From Streptomyces huasconensis (GTDB lineage: Bacteria; Actinomycetota; Actinomycetes; Streptomycetales; Streptomycetaceae), in the NCBI GenBank assembly GCA_004010275.1, contig RBWT01000035.1:1-50928 (forward strand): DNA of 50,928 nucleotides, in the 5' to 3' direction. The translations under genes and the position numbers were made by a program. Below the pieces are notes generated by a model. The model searched no databases, was not told where the DNA came from, and saw nothing but the letters and a program-made list of their open reading frames with translations. Position 1 is the stretch's first letter; each line of letters opens with the position of its first letter. This document shows positions 32,644 through 39,826 of this stretch, one piece after another.

Positions 32644-33441
32644 GTGGTCTCGGCGGATTTTGAGCGGCTACCGGGACTTGCGACCCCTTGGCAGCAGGCG
32701 GTGCAGCAGGTGAAGGGGCCCGTGACGAATGAACGGCAGCGGAAGATCTTGCGGCAGTTGGATGCCGGGTATCCGCAGCAGCAAGTCGGGACACAGCTTG
32801 GCTTGAGTGAACGCGCCGTGAGCAAGGAGTTGGCGCAGCTCAGGACGGCCCAATCTGCGCTCGACCTATCAACTGATGTCGTGGTGGGGTCGATCGCCCG
32901 AGCGAGAGCTGCCTTAGGCCGCCCGTTTGCAAGTTGCCAGGGCGATGGCAGCCCACCTCGGGGTCGGCGACGGGCGGGCCGCCCGGACCCGGCCGCGCCC
33001 CTTGCTCAGGGCCGCGGCCGGGGTCTACTCGGCGCTCGTCGGCGTCGACAGGCCGCGCGCCTTCGCCCGCGCCGCCTTCAGCGTCGTCGCTCTCCTCCGC
33101 GCGCGGACAGCGACACAGGCAGTCCATCTCACGGTGACGATGACGACCCGGATGCCGTCCACGGCGAGCGCGGTCACCTGGTCGCAACCGTGCGGCTCCT
33201 CGTCGCGCCCGGTCATGAGGGCGTACAGGCACGGAGCGCAGTGCACCGGCTCCAGAGTCGGGCACCCCCGGGTGTGTACAACAGGGGCATGGGAGTGCCA
33301 GAGTGCGTCTCCCAACGTACGTTCCTCGTGAGGCTCGCCGTCGCGGACGGTGTAGCCACACAGACCGCACCGGGGCGGGGATTGATAGGGCTTGGGTGTG
33401 GGGCTTCCTCTCCGTGGCCGAGGGAGCGGCCCGCTCTCTGA
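32644..33441 (+). CDS. HTH protein with a TTA codon, 3' end uncertain
   Basis: The first 90 or so residues look real: VTNERQRKILRQLDAGYPQQQVGTQLGLSERAVSKELAQLR is a helix-turn-helix of the LuxR/sigma region 4 type. A TTA leucine codon lies at 32914-32916 (RARAALGRP). In Streptomyces TTA codons need the bldA tRNA, so expression may be growth-phase dependent. After about 32930 the frame becomes Arg/Pro-rich and overlaps the better-supported minus-strand gene at 33025-33492, so the true stop is probably earlier and hidden by an indel. Start GTG/ATG choice near 32644 is tentative. Confidence 0.45.
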   Translation: MVSADFERLPGLATPWQQAVQQVKGPVTNERQRKILRQLDAGYPQQQVGTQLGLSERAVSKELAQLRTAQSALDLSTDVVVGSIARARAALGRPFASCQGDGSPPRGRRRAGRPDPAAPLAQGRGRGLLGARRRRQAARLRPRRLQRRRSPPRADSDTGSPSHGDDDDPDAVHGERGHLVATVRLLVAPGHEGVQARSAVHRLQSRAPPGVYNRGMGVPECVSQRTFLVRLAVADGVATQTAPGRGLIGLGCGASSPWPRERPAL

Positions 33442-33492
33442 GTGCCGTCGGGCCGACCGCCCGGTCCCGTCCGCGCCCCTCATCAGGGACAC
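33025..33492 (-). CDS. Hypothetical protein with paired CxxC motifs
   Basis: About 155 residues. The middle carries CGLCGYTV and then VHCAPC, two CxxC pairs that could bind zinc, followed by HGCDQVTALAVDGIRVVIVTVRW and a basic tail ending ARGLSTPTSAE. The first 40 residues are low in complexity, so the start at 33492 is uncertain. It begins 10 bases after the stop of the cysteine-rich gene upstream on the same strand, so the two form an operon. No function known to me. Confidence 0.55.
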   Translation of the reverse strand: MSLMRGADGTGRSARRHSESGPLPRPRRGSPTPKPYQSPPRCGLCGYTVRDGEPHEERTLGDALWHSHAPVVHTRGCPTLEPVHCAPCLYALMTGRDEEPHGCDQVTALAVDGIRVVIVTVRWTACVAVRARRRATTLKAARAKARGLSTPTSAE

Positions 33493-33502
33493 GGCCGGGG
33501 GT

Positions 33503-33994
33503 CTACCGGGGGATGCGGATCACGAGCGGAGGTCGCTTCGGGCACTTCTCGTGGAGCCACAGGACGGCGCCCCCAGCGGACATAGAGATCTTCGCGGTGG
33601 CCGTACCGGGGTGCTTGTGAGTGATCGGCTCGTCGCAGCGGCAGCAGTACCGCACGCCCTCACTCATCGCCGCACCTGCCGCATGGCCATGCGCCTTGCC
33701 GATGGGGCAGCGGGTGAGATCGTCGGCGCACTGCTCGCAGGACTGGGTGTGGTCGAGGAGCGCCCGATAAATGTGCTCGAAGCCGCACGGGCGGCAGCAG
33801 CGGGGGAACCAGCTACTGGTGCTGCCGTGCGCGCTCACCTCGCGGCGCTCCCCGAGGTCGAGGGCGATGGCGGTGTTGAGGGAGGCCGCACACCAGAGGC
33901 ATCGCCGACCGCACACCTGATCCTCGGCCAGGCCGCTGGGAGCAGGCAGTTCGATTGGGAGCGACGGTACGTCGGTGCTGCGGGCGATGGACAT
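33503..33994 (-). CDS. Cysteine-rich putative zinc-binding protein
   Basis: 163 residues from an ATG at 33994 with GGAGG about seven bases ahead. Three cysteine clusters are visible: CGRRCLWC, CCRPCGFEH followed by CEQCADDLTRC, and YCCRCDEPITHKH with a later Cys. This suggests several zinc ribbons. Small proteins of this kind accompany TPR-type regulators in Streptomyces accessory regions, and here the TPR regulator is divergently transcribed across an operator-like region. Function unknown. Confidence 0.65.
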   Translation of the reverse strand: MSIARSTDVPSLPIELPAPSGLAEDQVCGRRCLWCAASLNTAIALDLGERREVSAHGSTSSWFPRCCRPCGFEHIYRALLDHTQSCEQCADDLTRCPIGKAHGHAAGAAMSEGVRYCCRCDEPITHKHPGTATAKISMSAGGAVLWLHEKCPKRPPLVIRIPR

Positions 33995-34024
33995 GTGCGG
34001 GCCTCCACGTGAGTGGCCGGTTCG

Positions 34025-34110
34025 TTCACACACATCGTTCGCGCTGGTCAGGGAGCCGGGAAGTGTGTGAGGCCCCGCGTCGGCATTGCTCCATTCACAC
34101 ACTGTGTGAA
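34025..34110. promoter_or_regulatory. TTCACACA operator cluster
   Basis: TTCACACA-C-TGTGTGAA at 34094-34110 is a perfect palindrome with eight-base arms. Further half-sites are TTCACACACA at 34025-34034 and GTGTGTGAG at 34063-34071, themselves inverted to each other. The cluster lies between, and partly inside, the divergent cysteine-rich and TPR regulator genes, so autoregulation is likely. Confidence 0.65.
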
Positions 34111-35442
34111 TCGGAGCCGAATACCCTGCTCGACGCCCTCCTGGACGAAGCCGGCATGTCCCGTGTGGGTCTGGCCACGCGGGTGAATCAGGCCGGAGCG
34201 GCACGAGGGAAGCGCATGCGTTATGACCACAGTTCCGTCATCCGCTGGCTGCGGGGCGAGCGCCCACGTGGGATAGTCCCGGATCTCATCGCCGAGGTTC
34301 TCGGGCCACGGCTGGGACGGACGCTGTCTCTCGATGACATCGGCATGGGTGCAGCGAGCGCTGCGCCCAGCACGCCACTGGATGGGTTTATCGGCAAGGC
34401 AACGGCCCTTTGGCACGGTGACCACCAGCAACGCGAGGATCTCCAACAGGTCCCGGTCATCACCGGACTCCCCGCGGTCGGGCCGGTCTGGGAGTGGGAG
34501 AACCCGCCCGACGACGCCGACGTGTCCAGCCGCGGCACGATCCGCGTCGGCCTGCCCGACGTGGAGCAACTACGTACCGCGCGCAGTCACTACGAGCAGA
34601 TGTACCGGAAAGCGGGCGGCGTCGCTACGCGCACCCGGGTCGTGCGCTATCTCGTGCAGGACACAGCCCCGCTGATGCGCGGTACGTACACCGATGGCAC
34701 GGGCCGCGAACTGCACCGCGCCATCGGTGGGTTGGTGGCGATCGCTGGGATCTGCGCCTACGACTCGAACGCACAGGGCCTCGCCCAGCGCTACTACCAC
34801 CAGGCCCTCCGGCTCGCGAAGGCCAGCGGAGACCGCGCGTTCGGCGGGTACGTGATCGCGCTCCTGGTCAACCACTCGCTCTACCTCGGAGATCACCGGC
34901 AGGCCGTCGCTTTCGCTGAGGCGGGACTCCGAACAGCCGGGCAGGCCATCAGCCCTGCTCTGGCGTGCGACTTGCACTCGATGCAGGCAAAGGCCTTCGC
35001 ACGAATGGGAGACCAGAGCGGCGCCCACCGGGCCATGCAGCAGGCAGAGACCGCAGCCGGGCGGATTCGCCCCGACGAGGAGCCGGCGGAGACCGGATAC
35101 GTGCAGCCCGGCCTCCTGGAGACCTCGCTCGCCGACACCCTCATGCGGCTCGGCGACGCGGGGATCGCTCAGCAGTATGCGGCCGAGGCCGTCGCCATCC
35201 AGGCGCACGAGCGTGGGCGCGTGCACCGGCTCGCCACCCTCGCCGATTGCGAGGTCAAGGCGGGCGAGGTCGACCAGGCGGCAGGAACCGCATCGCGGAT
35301 GCTCGACACCGTGCAGGGCATGGAGTCTCACCGCCTGTACGACCGGCTTGCCGGTGTACGGCGCGCCCTCGCCTCCACCCGGAGCCGCGCCGTGGCCGAC
35401 GTCGTCGGACGCATCGACGACACCCTGCGAATCCCCCTGTAG
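34063..35442 (+). CDS. HTH plus TPR-repeat transcriptional regulator
   Basis: About 459 residues. The N-terminal NTLLDALLDEAGMSRVGLATRVNQAG and SSVIRWLRGERPRG form an XRE-like DNA-binding domain typical of a large Streptomyces regulator family (NsdA-like). The rest is alpha-helical with TPR-like repeats (AQRYYHQALRLAKASGD, RQAVAFAEAGLRTAG, GAHRAMQQAETAAG, AQQYAAEAVAIQ). The GTG at 34063 has GGGAG about eight bases upstream, but it places a perfect palindrome inside the coding region, so the start could be later. A NUDIX gene follows after 29 bases. Confidence 0.8.
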   Translation: MCEAPRRHCSIHTLCESEPNTLLDALLDEAGMSRVGLATRVNQAGAARGKRMRYDHSSVIRWLRGERPRGIVPDLIAEVLGPRLGRTLSLDDIGMGAASAAPSTPLDGFIGKATALWHGDHQQREDLQQVPVITGLPAVGPVWEWENPPDDADVSSRGTIRVGLPDVEQLRTARSHYEQMYRKAGGVATRTRVVRYLVQDTAPLMRGTYTDGTGRELHRAIGGLVAIAGICAYDSNAQGLAQRYYHQALRLAKASGDRAFGGYVIALLVNHSLYLGDHRQAVAFAEAGLRTAGQAISPALACDLHSMQAKAFARMGDQSGAHRAMQQAETAAGRIRPDEEPAETGYVQPGLLETSLADTLMRLGDAGIAQQYAAEAVAIQAHERGRVHRLATLADCEVKAGEVDQAAGTASRMLDTVQGMESHRLYDRLAGVRRALASTRSRAVADVVGRIDDTLRIPL

Positions 35443-35471
35443 CCGGGTGTGGTCGGATGGGAGGGTCCCCG

Positions 35472-36034
35472 ATGAGAGGCAGCGGCGTGTCAGTGTGGCG
35501 GAACCTCGGCGAGCGCACCGTGTACGAGAACCGGTGGGCACAGGTGAACATGGCGGACGTCGAACTGCCTGACGGCCGGCACCTGGATCACACCGTCATC
35601 CGTCTGCGCCCAGTCGCGGTGGCCACGTCGTCAACGAGGCGAACGAGGTGCTATTGCTCTGGCGGCACCGCTTCATCACGGAGGCGTGGGGCTGGGAGCT
35701 TCCGTCAGGCGGAACCGGTGCGGGCGAGGACCCAGCGGTCGCGGCGGCGAGAGAGTTCGAGGAAGAGACCGGGTGGCGCCCGGGCCCGATGCAGCTGCTC
35801 CTCGCTGTAGATCCGATGCCCGGGATTTCGACCTCGCACCACCGCGTGTACTGGTCCGACCAGGCCGAGCAGGTCCGGGCCGTCCCTGCTGACGACTTCG
35901 AGTCGGCACGGCGTGAGTGGGTGCCGCTGGCGTCGGTGCCCGACTTGATCGCGCGCGGTGAAGTGCGCTCGGCGAACGCGGTGGCGGCGCTGCTCATGCT
36001 GCATCATCTGCGCCTCGGCTCGGCCGGGGCATGA
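35472..36034 (+). CDS. NUDIX hydrolase, one frameshift
   Basis: Hydrolyses a nucleoside diphosphate linked to another group; substrate unknown. The N-terminus MRGSGVSVWRNLGERTVYEN runs to RLRPVAVAT, where one G is missing (ACGTCGTC for ACGGTCGTC, about 35625). The rest resumes as VVNEANEVLLLWRHRF. The NUDIX box is perfect: G-x5-E-x7-REFEEETGW with the three catalytic Glu. About 187 residues. It is probably co-transcribed with the TPR regulator 29 bases upstream, and ADP-ribose-type NUDIX genes with such regulators are frequent in Streptomyces accessory DNA. Confidence 0.8.
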
Positions 36035-36038
36035 CGAA

Positions 36039-36073
36039 AGGGCCCCCTCCCGCCCGAAGGCGAAAGGGGGCCT
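36039..36073 (+). terminator. Terminator after the NUDIX gene
   Basis: AGGCCCCCT/AGGGGGCC-type pairing (GGGCCCCCT near 36041 with AGGGGGCCT near 36065) lies immediately after the NUDIX stop and before the convergent small gene. Confidence 0.6.
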
Positions 36074-36076
36074 GTG

Positions 36077-36243
36077 TCACGGGTACTGGCGGGGGGCGGG
36101 GTCGAGCGCGGCCTGGGACGCCGGTGGGTCGCCCGGCTCCGGATCGGGGGCGCCGTCGCGGCGGCACACCAGCGCGTCCGGATCGTCGGCCGGCGGCTGG
36201 AGGCTGTACCCGTCGGAGCCCCGCTGTCCTTACGTACGGCCAT
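36077..36243 (-). CDS. Small hypothetical protein, one frameshift
   Basis: Begins MAVRKDSG at 36243 with AGGAG eight bases upstream. One G appears to be missing from a G run at about 36215, after which another frame gives GSDGYSLQPPADDPDALVCR, continuing acidic and Pro-rich to ...LDPAPRQYP at 36077. About 55 residues. Neither frame alone makes sense, but the repaired product is coherent. Function unknown. Confidence 0.5.
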
Positions 36244-36345
36244 GCGGTCCACTCCTGTGGACGTGCGAAGGCCCCGGGCCCTCACAGGAAAGCGGACCGG
36301 TCTACCGATGGGCTGCATTCTGACGAAGCGTGGAAGTCTTGCGCT

Positions 36346-36870
36346 ATGCAGATGACGGAGACATTCGCTGCCACGGTGGCTGCGGTCGCGCCAGTGATTT
36401 TGCTCGTGGGCGTCGTAGAGGTGGACCAGAACCGCAAAGCTCTCGGTGTCTCTCTGACTGCCATCTCGGAGGAGTACCGCTCTGTACTGGAATCCCTTCC
36501 GGCACAGCCAACGCGGGAGCAAGTGAGCGCCGCAAGGGCTCGACTTGAAGCGTTGACACCCGAGGCAAACCAGCGGACTACCAGGTCGATGCGCGCCTAC
36601 TTCAAGGGGGCGAGTTGGATCATTCTTGTGTTTGCGCTCGTCGTAGCTGAGGGTTTGTCGCTTGGTTGGCTCGCTAAGCCTGAACACGGGCCCGCTACGG
36701 GCCAGGCCATCTACTGCTTGGTCACCCTTATCGTCGGCATGTACGGGGTGGCCACTCCACCCACGATCCGTCTACTCCGGGCGCCACTGCAGCCGCTAGA
36801 CGCACGAGCACGCGAGGTGCGACATCTGGAGCGGTTGGAGCAGGAGTTGTCAGAGGGGCCGGACCAGTGA
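36346..36870 (+). CDS. Membrane protein of unknown function
   Basis: 174 residues. A hydrophobic segment lies near the N-terminus (FAATVAAVAPVILLVGVVEV), then a charged helical stretch of about 65 residues. Two more membrane segments follow (SWIILVFALVVAEGLSLGWL and AIYCLVTLIVGMYGVA), then a helical charged tail. Lower GC than its neighbours suggests horizontal origin. No good ribosome site is visible, only GGAAG at a long distance. No enzyme motifs. Confidence 0.65.
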   Translation: MQMTETFAATVAAVAPVILLVGVVEVDQNRKALGVSLTAISEEYRSVLESLPAQPTREQVSAARARLEALTPEANQRTTRSMRAYFKGASWIILVFALVVAEGLSLGWLAKPEHGPATGQAIYCLVTLIVGMYGVATPPTIRLLRAPLQPLDARAREVRHLERLEQELSEGPDQ

Positions 36871-36878
36871 CATGACGA

Positions 36879-36899
36879 AGGCCCGCATGCGGCGGGCCT
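36879..36899 (+). terminator. Hairpin terminator
   Basis: AGGCCCGC (36879-36886) pairs with GCGGGCCT (36892-36899), followed by GTTGTTT, nine bases after the membrane protein stop. Confidence 0.65.
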
Positions 36900-37133
36900 G
36901 TTGTTTCCGGGCATGCCGGATCTGCGGCTCAGTATGGGGCACGGCCACGCACGACGCAGATACGTGCACGCGTCTGCTGTCTCGCGGCGGGTGTCAGTCG
37001 TCGGGGGTGCCGCCAGACCGGAGTCCCGTACATGACGCCATGCTCAGATCGCGCTCAAGTACCTAGCTTCCTGATCAAGGACGTGTTGTGATCATGCCCG
37101 TTGACCGCAGGGACATGACATAGAGGGGGACAC

Positions 37134-37829
37134 ATGCGCGGAGTCAGGACCAGACTCGTGGCCGGAGTCACCGGCCTTCTGCTCGTTGGTGGGGTGGCAT
37201 CGGCCAGCGCTGTTGAGGGGCCGAACCCGAATATTGATCCGCCCACTGTTAGCGAGGACGCTGCGGTGGAACCGGACTCGGTGCCGGGCTTCGCGCCTGG
37301 GGAAGTCGTCACCGGTACGGACAGTGAAGCGCCGCTAGAGGAAGACATGGCGTTGCCGGGCGCGACGGACGGACCGGAACTGGGGGACCAGGACAACCAG
37401 GTGGTGGATTATTGCACTCCGACCACTCTGGTCAAGATCACGAAAAACCTGAAGAATACGATGTCGGTCAAGTACTCGACATTCGTCACGAATAACAAGT
37501 CTTACCCGGTGACCTTCAGGTTCTCCAGCAAGCGTTCGGGTACGACGTCGTACGGCGCCTCCGTCAGCCTGAGCACTGAGTTCAAGTTGATGTGGTTGGG
37601 CAAGGTCGAAGCCACGGTCACTGGTGATGTGCAAAAGAGCTGGACGTCGGAACTCGGCGTGGACACCAGCGGCAAGGTGAAGGCGCATTCCACGGTCAAG
37701 GGAAATTACGGCATCAAGAAGGAAAACGTATACGGTTACACGGGGACGCGGTACAGCAACTGCGAAATCGGTAATAAGCGGTACATGAAGTTCTGGGCCC
37801 CGTACCGCGAGGGCTGGGTGCTCAACTAA
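37134..37829 (+). CDS. Secreted beta-rich protein, possible pore-former-like fold
   Basis: 231 residues. A signal peptide (MRGVRTRLVAGVTGLLLVGG, cleavage near ASASA) is followed by an acidic Pro-rich linker (about residues 30-88), then a domain of alternating polar strands rich in Ser, Thr, Val and Lys (TFVTNNKSYPVTFRFSSKRS, GASVSLSTEFKLMWLG, VEATVTGDVQKSWTSELG, then VKGNYGIKKENVYG). Two cysteines flank the domain (VDYCTP and NCEIG). Long amphipathic Ser/Thr-rich strands recall the stem region of aerolysin/ETX-type proteins, but this is a pattern resemblance only. Its GC is lower than the core genome. A lipoprotein gene follows after 66 bases. Confidence 0.7.
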   Translation: MRGVRTRLVAGVTGLLLVGGVASASAVEGPNPNIDPPTVSEDAAVEPDSVPGFAPGEVVTGTDSEAPLEEDMALPGATDGPELGDQDNQVVDYCTPTTLVKITKNLKNTMSVKYSTFVTNNKSYPVTFRFSSKRSGTTSYGASVSLSTEFKLMWLGKVEATVTGDVQKSWTSELGVDTSGKVKAHSTVKGNYGIKKENVYGYTGTRYSNCEIGNKRYMKFWAPYREGWVLN

Positions 37830-37895
37830 GTTCCGCGATCCCCGTCCGGCGCTGTGGTCGGCTTCGGGCGGGATTCCTACGTTCAGGAGGGCACG

Positions 37896-38354
37896 ATGGG
37901 CCGCTACGCTACTGCGACAGCTGCTGTGCTTACGGTGGTTGTTGCCGCGGGCTGTTCAGCCGGGGGCGGGGAATCCAGTGACGCCAGGCACCCCCAACCT
38001 TCCGGCACCGCATCGGCCGGGCCCAACAAGAAGATCTCGGTTTCCGAAGCCTTGCGGCTGCCAAAACATCCGAAGTTTTTGGTAAAAATCCGCGAAGGCG
38101 TCGGGTCTCAGACGCTACCGGACTTCACACCGGGGAAAGATGTGTACACGGTGCACATTAAATGCTCGGGAAGCAAGAAGCTGAAGATTGTCTTCAGGGG
38201 TAACCCGAAGAACAAACCGACTGTCGTTCGATGTGACGTGCCGGTGACTGTCGGCCAGATATACACGGATCCCGGCAAAGAGAAGCTGGATATTTCAGCC
38301 AGTGACCGAGTTCACTGGACCTTGGCCATTGTGGACGGCAAGTACGCCCTGTAA
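37896..38354 (+). CDS. Putative lipoprotein
   Basis: 152 residues with a textbook AGGAGG ribosome site ahead of the ATG. The signal peptide ends in a lipobox (VVVAAGC), so the mature protein should be anchored to the outer face of the membrane by Cys20. A Ser/Gly/Pro linker precedes a beta-rich domain with two cysteines (HIKCSG, VVRCDVP), probably a disulfide. No family is recognised. Placement directly after the secreted beta-rich gene in the same direction suggests an operon; the lipoprotein could act with or protect against that protein (speculation). Confidence 0.75.
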   Translation: MGRYATATAAVLTVVVAAGCSAGGGESSDARHPQPSGTASAGPNKKISVSEALRLPKHPKFLVKIREGVGSQTLPDFTPGKDVYTVHIKCSGSKKLKIVFRGNPKNKPTVVRCDVPVTVGQIYTDPGKEKLDISASDRVHWTLAIVDGKYAL

Positions 38355-38615
38355 CTCCGGTTGGGAGTGTGGACCGCAGCGGCGGGCCAAGATTCCCAGC
38401 GCGGTGACGGCCGAGTGGCACGGTGCAGGTCCGCCCGCGCCTAGCTGGTCTGGGACTCGCCAACGCCAGAGCAGCGGCGAGCAGCTGCGCGGTGGCGTCC
38501 AGAACACGCTGGTGGTGCTCGGCGGCGCTGGCGCTGCGGTCCGTCCAGTGCGTGGTGAGGCAGGCCAGAGCGACACCGGCGAGCGTGCTGAGCACAGCAT
38601 CAGTGTGGACCGCAT
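38194..38615 (-). CDS. Small hydrophobic protein, probable 5' frameshift, 3' end uncertain
   Basis: An ATG at 38615 behind GAGGAGAG reads MRSTLML. One missing G at the fourth codon would give MRVHTDAVLSTLAGVALACL, followed by the helical HQRVLDATAQLLAAALALA. The rest is Arg-rich and overlaps the 3' end of the convergent lipoprotein gene by about 160 bases, so the true stop is probably earlier. Likely a small membrane or membrane-associated protein. Function unknown. Confidence 0.35.
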
Positions 38616-38701
38616 GGCGGGCTCTCCTCAGCTCAGGCCGGGTTGGTGTGGCGGCGGTATCCGCGGCGTCCGGCCAGGGCCTCGGCGACGTCCTTGCCGT
38701 A

Positions 38702-39034
38702 TCAACGGTTCACGCTGTCCGAGCTGCCTTCGGGATCGGGCTCGGGCCAGCGCCCGCGCGACCGGTCCGCGCGGATGGTGCCTTCGCTGATATCGGTGGC
38801 GTCGGCGATCTCGCGTGCGGTGTACAGGCGGCGCAGCTCCAGCTCGATGAGAGGGCGCGCCACGTGCTCACGCACGAAGTCGGCGACGGCCTGAGCGTCG
38901 TACGCCTTGTAACGGCCCCGCTTGTGGGAGGTCGGCCATTGCGGGTGCCGGGCCCAGCTCTTGGTGACGGTGTGGATGCCCACGCCGTACTGCTCGGCGA
39001 TCTCGGGGGCGATGAGGTCGGGTCGGCCTACCAT
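38702..39034 (-). CDS. Excisionase/MerR-like DNA-binding protein, possible premature stop
   Basis: 110 residues from the ATG at 39034, with AAAGGAG upstream. Two helix-turn-helix-like segments are seen: LIAPEIAEQYGVGIHTVTKS with a following ...KAYDAQAVADFVREH, and LYTAREIADATDISEGTIRA. Such proteins occur in mobile elements as excisionases or regulators. After the TGA at 38702-38704 the same frame continues for 22 coherent residues (YGKDVAEALAGRRGYRRHTN...) to a second stop at 38633, so the TGA may be a changed TGG. Confidence 0.65.
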   Translation of the reverse strand: MVGRPDLIAPEIAEQYGVGIHTVTKSWARHPQWPTSHKRGRYKAYDAQAVADFVREHVARPLIELELRRLYTAREIADATDISEGTIRADRSRGRWPEPDPEGSSDSVNR

Positions 39035-39085
39035 GGCGGTGAGGCTCCTTTGCGGAGTTTTCAACTGGTGGGGCCCACGCTCTCT

Positions 39086-39328
39086 CACCCCCGAGCATGC
39101 TCGGGGAATGCGTCGGCCCCTTCTGTCTGTGCTGGTCGAGGTGAATGAAAGCGTCGATCACCGCGAACCCGGAGGGTCCGGTCACTTCGTTCGCTGCCGG
39201 GCCGGGCGGTTCGTCGATGGCGGAGAGGAGGGCCGTGGCGTTCTTGTGGCGCGGCTCGTGGGCGTAGGCGCGTACGCGCTAGATGGTGGCCTCGGCGTCC
39301 TCTCGTCCAGCGGGGTTCGGCCGGTCAT
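39086..39328 (-). pseudogene. Broken hypothetical gene (indel plus nonsense codon)
   Basis: Begins MTGRTPLDER at 39328 behind GAGAGG. A G seems to be missing at about 39298. In the restored frame the text is DAEATI, then a TAG stop where GAG (Glu) would fit, then RVRAYAHEPRHKNATALLSA and VTGPSGFAVIDAFIHLDQH. The protein would be roughly 80 residues and helical. Two separate lesions make this the best candidate for real decay in the island, although sequence error could explain both. The end is approximate. Confidence 0.45.
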
Positions 39329-39387
39329 GCCGCGCCTCTCAGTGGGCATGGAGAGATGCACTGAGCCGTCGACCCGAGAGGACTGCG

Positions 39388-39528
39388 ATGAATTCTCAGT
39401 TTCTGGCTGCCCCCGGTGGAGGCCCTGACTGGCCGGTGTGGGGACAGATCCTCTTCGTGACGATCTGGTTGGTCCTCGCTGTCTTCATCGTCGGCGGCCT
39501 GGTCCGGCGCCGTCGTCGGCAGCGCTGA
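39388..39528 (+). CDS. Single-pass small membrane protein, 46 aa
   Basis: MNSQFLAAPGGGPDWPVWGQ precedes one strongly hydrophobic segment (ILFVTIWLVLAVFIVGGLV) and an RRRRRQR tail. The positive tail predicts a periplasmic N-terminus and cytoplasmic C-terminus. GAGAGGA lies six bases ahead of the ATG. No family function known. Confidence 0.6.
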   Translation: MNSQFLAAPGGGPDWPVWGQILFVTIWLVLAVFIVGGLVRRRRRQR

Positions 39529-39558
39529 GGGGAGCGCCGATCGGTCATGCCGCGCACG

Positions 39559-39747
39559 TCACGAGGCGGCCTCACGGATGGCCCGGGCGACGGCGCGGGC
39601 GTGCTGCTGGGTCTGTGGGTCCTGATGGCGCCAGTGGTCGGCCAGGTGGTTGAGGAGGGCTGCGACGGCGCGCTCTTGAGGGCTGGGGTCGGTTGTGGTG
39701 AGGATCTCTGCGGCGGCGGCTACGAAGTCGGCGGGGCCGGTACTCAT
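39559..39747 (-). CDS. Small helical protein, 62 aa
   Basis: MSTGPADFVAAAAEILTTTD continues to PQERAVAALLNHLADHW and a helical tail ending AVARAIREAAS. AGGAGA lies ahead of the ATG at 39747. No domain recognised. It lies 79 bases downstream of another short gene on the same strand, so the two may be co-transcribed. Confidence 0.55.
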   Translation of the reverse strand: MSTGPADFVAAAAEILTTTDPSPQERAVAALLNHLADHWRHQDPQTQQHARAVARAIREAAS

Positions 39748-39826
39748 TTCTGCGTCTCCTGGTGGTAGTTGGGATGTGACCATGATCCGCTGCCCCAGAT
39801 CCGGGCCGCGGTGGCCGACGCTCTCG

